The position numbers were made by a program, and so were the translations under genes. Under the pieces are notes generated by a model, which did no database searches, was not told where the DNA came from, and worked only from the letters and a program-made list of their open reading frames with translations. A stretch of DNA of 23,806 nucleotides from assembly GCA_947476515.1 (NCBI GenBank), contig CANJQZ010000006.1:1-23806 (forward strand), in the 5' to 3' direction. Of the stretch, positions 16,993-23,478 are shown in pieces. Each line of letters begins with the position of its first letter. Position 1 is the stretch's first letter. This DNA is from Flavobacteriales bacterium. Lineage in GTDB: Bacteria; Bacteroidota; Bacteroidia; Flavobacteriales_D; Crocinitomicaceae.

Positions 16993-17724
16993 ATGGTCAA
17001 AAGGTATTTTATAGAAATCGCATACAACGGGTATAAATTTCATGGATGGCAAGTCCAACCTGGATCTATTTCCATTCAGTCTTCCATAGAAGATGTCTTA
17101 ACACAAATCAATAGTCAAGAGAAAATTTCTGTGGTTGGTTGCGGTAGAACAGATGCTGGAGTGCATGCAAATTCCTATTTTTTCCATGTTGATTTACCCT
17201 TTTTATGTGACGATCATTTGATTGCAAAAATCAATAAAATGCTGCCTAATGAAATTGTAGCCATTGGATTTGAAGCAGTATCCCCTGAAATGCATGCAAG
17301 ATTTGACGCAAAATGGAGAACCTATCGCTATTTTATTCACACTAAAAAAGACCCATTTAAATCTGAGTTGAGTTGGTTTGTTAGTCGACCCTTAAATATT
17401 GAATTAATGAATGAGGCCGCTAGTTTACTTATTGGAAAACAAGATTTTGCTTCTTTTGCCAAATTACATTCAGATGTCAAAAATACTATTTGTGAAATCA
17501 CACATGCCCAATGGGAAATAAAAAATGACACCTTAGTATTTGAAATTTGTGCCAATAGATTTTTGAGAAACATGGTTCGAGCAATTGTTGGAACACTGTT
17601 GGAAGTTGGTCAAAATAAAATGAGTGCCGATGAATTTAAAAAAGTGATTGCACAACAAGACCGCCAAGCCGCAGCGTTATCCGTTCCAGCACATGGCTTG
17701 TTTTTATGGAAAATAGTTTACTGA
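16993..17724 (+). CDS. truA: tRNA pseudouridine(38-40) synthase TruA
   Basis: This 243-residue enzyme isomerises uridines 38-40 in the anticodon arm of many tRNAs. The motif GCGRTDAGVHAN holds the catalytic Asp D54. Other family signatures are the opening KRYFIEIAYNGYKFHGWQ, the strand WRTYRYFIHTKKDPF and the C-terminal RFLRNMVRAIVGTLLEVG. The length is normal for bacterial TruA. The stop TGA overlaps the ATG of the next gene by one base (TGATG), so a small membrane protein is translationally coupled to it. Confidence 0.95.
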   Translation: MVKRYFIEIAYNGYKFHGWQVQPGSISIQSSIEDVLTQINSQEKISVVGCGRTDAGVHANSYFFHVDLPFLCDDHLIAKINKMLPNEIVAIGFEAVSPEMHARFDAKWRTYRYFIHTKKDPFKSELSWFVSRPLNIELMNEAASLLIGKQDFASFAKLHSDVKNTICEITHAQWEIKNDTLVFEICANRFLRNMVRAIVGTLLEVGQNKMSADEFKKVIAQQDRQAAALSVPAHGLFLWKIVY

Positions 17725-18287
17725 TGAAGGTGAAGGTCTTAATTCTATTTTGTTGTTTGTATACCTACGCACATGTGCGGTATCATATTGGCAAGGGTAT
17801 TCCTCTAAACGAATGGTTATTCATACTTAATAAATCTATTGCTTGGACAGGTGGAATTTTATTAGGCTTAAGTCTATTCAAATATGAAGAAAAAAATATT
17901 CGAAATTCTTTTGGAAGCATAGGATATTTATTCTCAACAATTCACCTACTTCTAGATATAGTTTTAATGAGCCCAGAACATTATCCTTCTTTTTATAGTT
18001 TCGGTCAACTCAACACACACGCATGGATCAGTATTTCATTAGGAATATTGAGCTTTATTTGTTTCACTACCGCTTATATAGGAAGTATTACAAAAAATTA
18101 TAAATACTTGCTGCGCTTTGGTAGAATTGGTATACTATTTAGTCTTTTACATGTCACCATGATAGGTAAAAAGGGGTGGTTTACGCCAAATTCATGGCCG
18201 TTTTATATGCCCCCAATTACCTTACTTTTTGTCCTGGCGATATTATGTTTTCTTTACTTAGACCTCAGGAAGAGACTAAAAAGATAA
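17724..18287 (+). CDS. Multi-span membrane protein, ferric-reductase/MsrQ-like transmembrane pattern
   Basis: This 187-residue inner-membrane protein has about five hydrophobic spans. I chose ATG 17724, overlapping the truA stop by one base, over an in-frame ATG at 17706 that would lie deeper inside truA. Histidines fall in or beside the membrane spans: H17, H21, H74 (YLFSTIHLLLD), H99 and H143 (LFSLLHV). The spacing and the segments FGSIGYLFSTIH and YLLRFGRIGILFSLLH resemble the ferric-reductase-like transmembrane family, in which His pairs hold b-type haem (MsrQ, YedZ). No flavin or NADH domain is attached. The family link is an inference from the pattern; the membrane topology is firm. It is convergent, with a 5-nt gap, to the TonB-plug gene. 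Confidence 0.6.
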   Translation: MKVKVLILFCCLYTYAHVRYHIGKGIPLNEWLFILNKSIAWTGGILLGLSLFKYEEKNIRNSFGSIGYLFSTIHLLLDIVLMSPEHYPSFYSFGQLNTHAWISISLGILSFICFTTAYIGSITKNYKYLLRFGRIGILFSLLHVTMIGKKGWFTPNSWPFYMPPITLLFVLAILCFLYLDLRKRLKR

Positions 18288-18292
18288 AAATA

Positions 18293-18994
18293 CTATTGTT
18301 GCGCATTATAATTACGAAGCAATTCAAAATAACCTTTAGATTCCACTACAATAGCTCCACCTAAAGTGTCTCCATATTTTGCAGGCAAACCTCCTGTGAA
18401 TACCATCATTTTACTTATTGAGCAACTAGGCACATTGAAGACTTCATTGGATTTGATACCATCAAGTATATAAATCATATCCCCTTTTCTTGCCCCTCTG
18501 AACATTAACTGACCATCTTCATCCATCCTAATATCAGTGGACATAGAAATAGCAAGCGTTTTAATATCAAATTTATTGGTGCTTCTTTTGATATCATTTG
18601 CGGTAAGTTCTTTAATAGGTAAATCACCAAAAACCAGTTTTACATTTGGATTGATTTTAATATCCTTAAATACTTTAACATGAGGTTCGAATTGGATATT
18701 TCCTAGATTACAATAGGCTTCCATAGGCACATCAGCTACAATATTTTTCATGGTGTCCTTCATGTAAATAATATAAAGCGAGTATTTTCCGGAAGGAATT
18801 GCTGGAATTCGGAACCTGCCATCGGGATCAGAGAGGGCTTGATATTTTCTACCATTGTCCTCAACAACTGCACGCGCGTTAAATATTTTTTCACCTGAAT
18901 TCGCGTCAACGACCGTTCCAACAATATCACCAGTTACAGTTTGTCCGAAAACTACATTTGCCGAAAGGCACAATAAAAATAAGATCTTTTTCAT
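18293..18994 (-). CDS. Carboxypeptidase-like + TonB plug protein without a beta-barrel
   Basis: This 233-residue secreted protein has a signal peptide (1-18, VVFGQ), a carboxypeptidase-D-regulatory-like sandwich (about 22-105, GTVVDANSGEKIFNARAVV, DPDGRFRIPAIPSGKYSLYI) and a TonB-receptor plug-like domain (about 110-225, DGQLMFRGARKGDMIYILDG, FTGGLPAKYGDTLGGAIVVES). In TonB-dependent receptors a 22-strand barrel of hundreds of residues follows the plug; here the frame closes 8 residues after the plug and the next gene is convergent, so no barrel can follow. It may be a stand-alone binding protein in the periplasm or an old receptor remnant that kept an intact open frame. It lies 61 nt downstream of fabD. 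Confidence 0.8.
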   Translation of the reverse strand: MKKILFLLCLSANVVFGQTVTGDIVGTVVDANSGEKIFNARAVVEDNGRKYQALSDPDGRFRIPAIPSGKYSLYIIYMKDTMKNIVADVPMEAYCNLGNIQFEPHVKVFKDIKINPNVKLVFGDLPIKELTANDIKRSTNKFDIKTLAISMSTDIRMDEDGQLMFRGARKGDMIYILDGIKSNEVFNVPSCSISKMMVFTGGLPAKYGDTLGGAIVVESKGYFELLRNYNAQQ

Positions 18995-19055
18995 GGCATA
19001 AATTTTAAAGGTTCAATGCTAAGATGCAATGCTTTAAATAATTCCATAAAAGTGC

Positions 19056-19937
19056 TTAAACAATAGCGGAAGAAACTGTCAATTCTCTATCGATTTTTTT
19101 AAATAATCCTTGCAATACTTTTCCAGGACCAACCTCAACAACTTCCGTTAAACCATCTCGCATCATGTTGTTCATAATTTGAGTCCATTTGACAGGGGCT
19201 GTTAATTGCAAGATCAAGTTTTCTTTGATTAATTCAGGATTAGAAACTGCTTCCGCACTTACATTTTGATAAATTGGACATATTGGGGTATTGAATGTTG
19301 TTGCTTCAATGGCAGCGGCTAATTGCTCTCGAGCTGGCTCCATTAAAGGAGAATGAAAGGCACCACCTACCTGAAGTATTAGTGCTCTTTTTGCGCCTAC
19401 CTCCAATAGTTTTGCACAAGCCAGTTCAACCGCTTCAACACTTCCTGAAATTACCAATTGTCCCGGGCAATTATAATTTGCGGGAACCACTACACCAGAA
19501 ATTCCGGCACAAACTTCCTCAACAACATGATCTTCTAAACCCAGAATTGCTGCCATAGTTGAAGGCGCTAATTCACAAGCCTTTTGCATAGCCAAGGCTC
19601 TTTTATGCACTAAAGAAAGTCCGTCTTCAAAGGACAGTGTCTTATTAGCAACAAGTGCTGAGAATTCACCAAGTGAATGTCCAGCGACACTTTCAGGCTT
19701 AAAATCACTTCCCAGGCAAGCTGCTAGAATAGTAGAATGAATAAAAATGGCAGGTTGGGTAACATTGGTTTGTTTTAGCTCCTCTTCTGAGCCTTCAAAC
19801 ATTACTTTTTGAATATCAAAACCTAAAATTTCATTTGCTTTTGAAAATAATTGTTTTGCAAGATCAGAACTATCATAAAGTTCTTTTCCCATTCCTGTAA
19901 ATTGAGCTCCTTGACCTGGAAATACATATGCTTTCAT
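19056..19937 (-). CDS. fabD: Malonyl-CoA:ACP transacylase FabD
   Basis: This 293-residue cytoplasmic enzyme moves malonyl from CoA to acyl carrier protein, supplying fatty-acid elongation. Active-site residues are all present: the oxyanion loop GQGAQ (8-12), nucleophile S88 (AGHSLGEFSAL), R113 (HKRALAMQ), Q160 (NCPGQLVISG) and H195 (GGAFHSPLM). The length is normal. Its start is 15 nt after the stop of the MORN-repeat gene and probably on the same transcript. It is not beside other fab genes in this window. Confidence 0.96.
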   Translation of the reverse strand: MKAYVFPGQGAQFTGMGKELYDSSDLAKQLFSKANEILGFDIQKVMFEGSEEELKQTNVTQPAIFIHSTILAACLGSDFKPESVAGHSLGEFSALVANKTLSFEDGLSLVHKRALAMQKACELAPSTMAAILGLEDHVVEEVCAGISGVVVPANYNCPGQLVISGSVEAVELACAKLLEVGAKRALILQVGGAFHSPLMEPAREQLAAAIEATTFNTPICPIYQNVSAEAVSNPELIKENLILQLTAPVKWTQIMNNMMRDGLTEVVEVGPGKVLQGLFKKIDRELTVSSAIV

Positions 19938-19952
19938 ACTTTTTGTTTTGAT

Positions 19953-20768
19953 TTATAATTGACTATACGAGTGGAATTTTCCACCTTTAAATACTTTTAC
20001 TTTTTTTAAAATTCCATTTTTATCATAAACATAGACCTTGCCGTCAAATAATCGCCCTTCTTTAAAATCACCATCTTGCCAGATTTCATCATTGTCATTA
20101 TATATTTTGTTGTATCCAAATGGGATAAAGCGCACACCTTTGGTAATAGGGTTAGTGATTTTTGGTGGGAATTCATCCTCAAAAACAGGATTAATTGCTG
20201 CTGTTGGTTTATCAATTATTTTAAGAATTTCAATTTTACCACCTACTATATTAAGCTGCTGTTTTATTGATCCATTGGGATAATAGCTTGTTAGTTTATC
20301 TGCTAATTTGCCATTGATTTTAGTGTATTCAATTTCAAGTTGACCGTTAGGATAATAGTATTTAATTACGCCCATCTCTTCACCTGTAACATTAAATTGT
20401 CCACGATAAGCTAACTGACCATTTTTATGATAGCGGGTCAACTCTCCTTGATATTTATTGTTTTCAAATACCCCTTGTTCTCTAATCACACCATTACTAT
20501 AATAACGAGAATAGGAACCTTGAGGCCTATTGTTTTTGTAAGTCCCTTTGAGCTTAATTGACTTTCCATCTGCATGATATTTTATCCAAACACCTTCTTT
20601 TCTCCCATGTAAGTATTGACCTTCTTCTATTTTTGAATTGTGCTTACTCTTATTAAGATAAATCCATTTGCCGTCTTTTTTTCCCTGTTCATCTCGTTGG
20701 TTCTGAGTAAAAACAGAAGTGCAATTTCCAAGAAATAGAAATAAAAATAAACAGCAGAATTGCCTCAT
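19953..20768 (-). CDS. Secreted MORN/YwqK-type repeat protein
   Basis: This 271-residue protein begins MRQFCCLFLFLFLG, a signal peptide with a Cys at residue 15 (LGNC; a weak lipobox, so lipid anchoring is only possible). It then has about six repeats of the MORN/YwqK type, each with the pattern G-x-Y/W-x-x-Y-Y/H-x-x-G (for example HGRKEGVWIKYHADGKSIKL, SYSRYYSNGVIREQG, ELTRYHKNGQLAYRG, YYYPNGQLEIEY, SYYPNGSIKQQ), and a C-terminal unit (GRLFDGKVYVYDKNGILKK). I moved the start to ATG 20768 from 20816: only the shorter form begins with a signal peptide, and an exact promoter box lies between the two starts. Database names such as 'YwqK antitoxin' are inherited labels; no toxin is seen. Its role is unknown. 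fabD follows after 15 nt. Confidence 0.8.
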   Translation of the reverse strand: MRQFCCLFLFLFLGNCTSVFTQNQRDEQGKKDGKWIYLNKSKHNSKIEEGQYLHGRKEGVWIKYHADGKSIKLKGTYKNNRPQGSYSRYYSNGVIREQGVFENNKYQGELTRYHKNGQLAYRGQFNVTGEEMGVIKYYYPNGQLEIEYTKINGKLADKLTSYYPNGSIKQQLNIVGGKIEILKIIDKPTAAINPVFEDEFPPKITNPITKGVRFIPFGYNKIYNDNDEIWQDGDFKEGRLFDGKVYVYDKNGILKKVKVFKGGKFHSYSQL

Positions 20769-20789
20769 TTTTCTATAGTTATTAGAAAT

Positions 20790-20797
20790 CAAAATTA
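20790..20797 (-). promoter_or_regulatory. -7 promoter box of the MORN protein-fabD operon
   Basis: TAATTTTG on the minus strand is an exact TAnnTTTG match, 21 nt upstream of the ATG at 20768. A TTG 24 nt further upstream is slightly beyond the usual spacing. The box supports the shorter start of the MORN-repeat protein. Confidence 0.45.
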
Positions 20798-20854
20798 CAT
20801 TTTTTTGACGAAGCATAAATTCAATTGTGGATAATTTATAACAAAGGTATTATT

Positions 20855-20862
20855 TACATTTG
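20855..20862 (+). promoter_or_regulatory. -7 promoter box of the flavin reductase-DUF3127 operon
   Basis: TACATTTG is an exact TAnnTTTG match; a start site near 20869 gives a 30-nt leader before the ATG at 20899. An in-frame TTG at 20860 lies inside the box and cannot be the start if this is right. No convincing -33 TTG was found. Confidence 0.45.
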
Positions 20863-20898
20863 CTTATTATAGGTAATTTTATAGCCATAATACTTATT

Positions 20899-21795
20899 AT
20901 GCTATCCCTTGAACCAAAAGACTTAAGCGTCCCAAAACTTCATCAATATTTACTTGGAGCAATCGGTCCTAGACCAATAGCTTTTGCTGCTACAATTGAT
21001 AAAGAAGGGAACGACAATTTGGCGCCTTTCAGTTTTTTTAATGTCTTTAGTGCCAATCCACCCATTTTAATCTTCTCTCCTGCAAGATCAGGGCGCACAA
21101 ACACGACAAAAGACACCTATAATAATGTAAAAATTTGTCCAGAGGTTGTCATCAATGTGGTTAACTTTTCAATTGTCGAGCAAATGAGCTTGGCGAGTTC
21201 ACCCTACCCAAAAGGGATGAGTGAATTTACCAAATCAGGACTTACACCATTGGCTTCTGATTTAATTCGTCCAAAGCGCGTTAAGGAAGCTCCTGTTCAA
21301 TTTGAATGTCGCGTTAATGAAGTGGTAGAATTAGGAAAGGAAGGGGGTGCGGGAAATTTAATTATTTGTGAAGTACTAAAAATTCATATACACGAATCGA
21401 TCCTGGATGAAAATCAAATGATTGATCAGCATAAAATAGATTTAGTAGCAAGAATGGGAGGGAATTGGTATTGTCGCGCCAACGAAAACTCCATGTTTGA
21501 GCTCGAAAAACCTATAACTACTTGCGGTGTTGGATTTGATTTATTACCTCCAGACATAATTTCAAGCAGTGTCCTGGATAACAACAATTTAGCAAGATTA
21601 GCAGGGATCGAAGAAATTCCTGATGAAACTGCCGTAAATGAATATAAATTATTAGAGTTAAGTGATTTATTTTTAACTTTAGGTGACGATCCTTCAGCAT
21701 TAGAATTAGCACTGCATGAAAAGGCGAAAATACTTTTACAAACACATCAAATTAGTGAGGCTTGGCTTACACTTTTATCATTTAATAACGGATAA
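20899..21795 (+). CDS. Flavin reductase family (FMN-binding split-barrel) protein
   Basis: This 298-residue protein has the DIM6/NTAB-type flavin-reductase-like split barrel in residues about 10-200, with the signatures GAIGPRPIAFAATID, NLAPFSFFNVFSANPPILIFSP and, further on, FECRVNEVVELG and VARMGGNWYCR. Such proteins bind FMN and pass electrons from NAD(P)H or use flavin in other ways; the substrate is unknown. The C-terminal 90 residues are helical (LLELSDLFLTLGDDPSALELALHEKAKILLQTH) and unlike the barrel. I chose ATG 20899 because upstream in-frame codons read through the promoter box. The DUF3127 gene begins 12 nt downstream, so the two are likely cotranscribed. Confidence 0.85.
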   Translation: MLSLEPKDLSVPKLHQYLLGAIGPRPIAFAATIDKEGNDNLAPFSFFNVFSANPPILIFSPARSGRTNTTKDTYNNVKICPEVVINVVNFSIVEQMSLASSPYPKGMSEFTKSGLTPLASDLIRPKRVKEAPVQFECRVNEVVELGKEGGAGNLIICEVLKIHIHESILDENQMIDQHKIDLVARMGGNWYCRANENSMFELEKPITTCGVGFDLLPPDIISSSVLDNNNLARLAGIEEIPDETAVNEYKLLELSDLFLTLGDDPSALELALHEKAKILLQTHQISEAWLTLLSFNNG

Positions 21796-21807
21796 ATAAA
21801 TACAATT

Positions 21808-22203
21808 ATGTTTAAATTAACAGGAAGCGTAAAGCTTATTCACGCAACCGCGCAAATCACAGAAAAGTTTTCAAAGAGAGAATTTGTTGTAACAGATACA
21901 ACAAGTCAATATCCTCAAGACATTCTATTTCAAGCAACCCAAGATAAATGTGGACTTTTAGATCAATTTCAAGTGGGAGATCAAGTAGAAGTATCTTTTA
22001 ATTTAAGAGGTAGAGAATGGACAAGTCCACAAGGAGAAGTAAAGCATTTCAATACAATTGAAGCTTGGAGAATTGAAAAAATGAGTCAAGGTATGCCAAG
22101 TGGTGGACCATCAGCTATTTCTTTAGAAGCAAGTGATTTTCCAACTTCACCAAAATCAGCAGCATTAGAAAGCACTGAGGATGGAGACGATCTTCCTTTC
22201 TAA
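21808..22203 (+). CDS. DUF3127 protein, OB-fold-like with an SSB-type acidic tail
   Basis: This 131-residue cytoplasmic protein has a body (1-95) that reads as a compact OB-fold: KREFVVTDTTS, DILFQATQDKCGLLDQFQVGDQVEVSFNLRGREWTSPQGEVKHF and NTIEAWRIEKM. The order of strands and the GDQVEVSFNLRGREW segment resemble the G-x-V-x-V-x-G-x-L-x-x-R-x-W strand pair of single-stranded-DNA-binding proteins. A low-complexity linker (95-120) is followed by the tip GDDLPF, nearly the acidic C-terminus by which SSB recruits partner proteins. The family has no assigned function. It follows the flavin reductase by 12 nt, and its stop overlaps that of a convergent amidohydrolase. SSB-like function is an inference. 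Confidence 0.85.
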   Translation: MFKLTGSVKLIHATAQITEKFSKREFVVTDTTSQYPQDILFQATQDKCGLLDQFQVGDQVEVSFNLRGREWTSPQGEVKHFNTIEAWRIEKMSQGMPSGGPSAISLEASDFPTSPKSAALESTEDGDDLPF

Positions 22204-23477
22204 GGTTTTTCTTCGTATTTTTTCTTATACTTTAAGTATAACTTTTCTTGAAAATTATGATGGTCAACTAGTTGACCATCTCTTATTATTAAAGTAACTT
22301 GATTGCTACGCATATCCAAGGCAGAGCCTTTAGAGACAAAAAGTGTAGCTGATTTTCCCGTTTCAATTGATCCATAATTTTCATCAATCCCTAAAATCTC
22401 GCAAGCAGATAGCGAAATTGACCGCACAGCCTGTTCTTCTGTTAAACCATAAGCCATTGCAGTTCCTGCTTGAAAAGGTAAGTTTCTAGTGTTCATTGCT
22501 TCCATGTCTCCTTCATTTTGAAGACAGAATAGAATCTCTTCTTTCTGAAGAAGGGAGGCTAATTGATAAGGCAAAGCAACATTTTCATCTTCTGAATTCG
22601 GCAAACTATGCACCCTTTGCAACATTACCGGTATTTGAGCATCCTTTAATCGAGCGCCTAACAGATAGGCATCATGCCCACCAACGATAACTGGAAAAGG
22701 AATTTTGAATTCACTTACAAAAGAAATAATATCCGTTAATTGTTGTAATTCACTGGCATGGATAAAAACTCTTTTGGTGCCCTTAAAACAATCCACCATT
22801 GCTTCGAGGCGTTGATCAAAGTTAGTTGGTTTCTTATCCTTCGCATATACTGATGCCATTTGGAAAAAATCAAAAATTTCAGCGCATTGACTTTTATAAT
22901 CTTTGTTTTTGTTCTTTGAATTAACTTCAGAATTCCAACTGTCTCCATTATTAGCCTCCGGCCAATTTAAGTGAACACCATCATCTTTTAGAAGCGTTGC
23001 ATCTTCCCAATTCCAGCCATCGAGAAACATTAGAGAGGAAGTTCCAGAGATAATTCCACCTCTGGGTGTTGTTTGAGTGATTAAAACACCATTTGACTTT
23101 ACGGTTTCAATAACTCTAGATTCAACCATGTAGGCAATTTGAGCTCTAACATGAGGATTAAATTCGCCTACATCTTGAAAGTCACGCGTTGCCCTCACGG
23201 CATCTATTTCAGTCAATCCAAGAGTAGAATTGGTTGCTACAAATCCAGGGTAAATCTGTTGACCATCAAGTTTAATTATGGTATCCCATTGTGATTGATC
23301 AAAATTTGAGGTGAGTGCATTTTTAACAAATAATATTTTCCCGTTTTGAATGCCAATCGCTGAGGTTTCCACCACCGAACCATCACCAACATGCAACAAG
23401 CCATTCAACAATAAAACTCGTTGACCATTGACATGGAAAATTGTCAAAAAAAGAATTAAGGAAATAATTACTTTCAT
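22200..23477 (-). CDS. Secreted amidohydrolase-like protein lacking the HxH metal motif
   Basis: This 425-residue protein has a signal peptide (1-19, FHVNGQ) and the amidohydrolase core: a first strand and lead-in (IYPGFVATNSTLGLTEIDAVRATRD, 76-99), the H240 strand (VFIHASELQQL), the H268 strand (VIVGGHDAYLL) and the C-terminal GLTEEQAVRSISLSACEILGI. The expected HxH after PGF is absent (ATN at 81-83), which would remove two metal ligands. I chose ATG 23477, one base after the stop of the previous gene, over an upstream in-frame start at 23573 that lies inside that gene; only this one gives a signal peptide at the N-terminus. It is the second of two tandem amidohydrolases. Its TAG shares two bases with the TAA of the convergent DUF3127 gene. 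It may bind without catalysis. Confidence 0.85.
   Translation of the reverse strand: MKVIISLILFLTIFHVNGQRVLLLNGLLHVGDGSVVETSAIGIQNGKILFVKNALTSNFDQSQWDTIIKLDGQQIYPGFVATNSTLGLTEIDAVRATRDFQDVGEFNPHVRAQIAYMVESRVIETVKSNGVLITQTTPRGGIISGTSSLMFLDGWNWEDATLLKDDGVHLNWPEANNGDSWNSEVNSKNKNKDYKSQCAEIFDFFQMASVYAKDKKPTNFDQRLEAMVDCFKGTKRVFIHASELQQLTDIISFVSEFKIPFPVIVGGHDAYLLGARLKDAQIPVMLQRVHSLPNSEDENVALPYQLASLLQKEEILFCLQNEGDMEAMNTRNLPFQAGTAMAYGLTEEQAVRSISLSACEILGIDENYGSIETGKSATLFVSKGSALDMRSNQVTLIIRDGQLVDHHNFQEKLYLKYKKKYEEKP
22259..22280. terminator. Perfect 22-nt palindrome, candidate terminator inside a convergent gene
   Basis: The half-site GATGGTCAACT (22259-22269) is followed directly by its exact reverse complement (22270-22280). 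As RNA this forms a 9-bp stem with a CTAG loop, 55 nt after the DUF3127 stop, followed on the plus strand by U-rich sequence (TCTTATTATT). It lies in the coding sequence of the minus-strand amidohydrolase (encoding DGQLVDH). A terminator for the plus operon fits best; a protein-binding operator is the alternative. Confidence 0.45.
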
Positions 23478-23478
23478 A

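Noticed and set aside
19953..20768. Antitoxin of a toxin-antitoxin pair (YwqK label)
   Set aside because: No toxin gene is adjacent, the protein is exported, and the neighbour is fabD; only the MORN-type repeats are supported.
20769..20816. Longer start of the MORN-repeat protein
   Set aside because: The extra 16 residues put a charged segment before the signal peptide and lie upstream of the likely transcript start.
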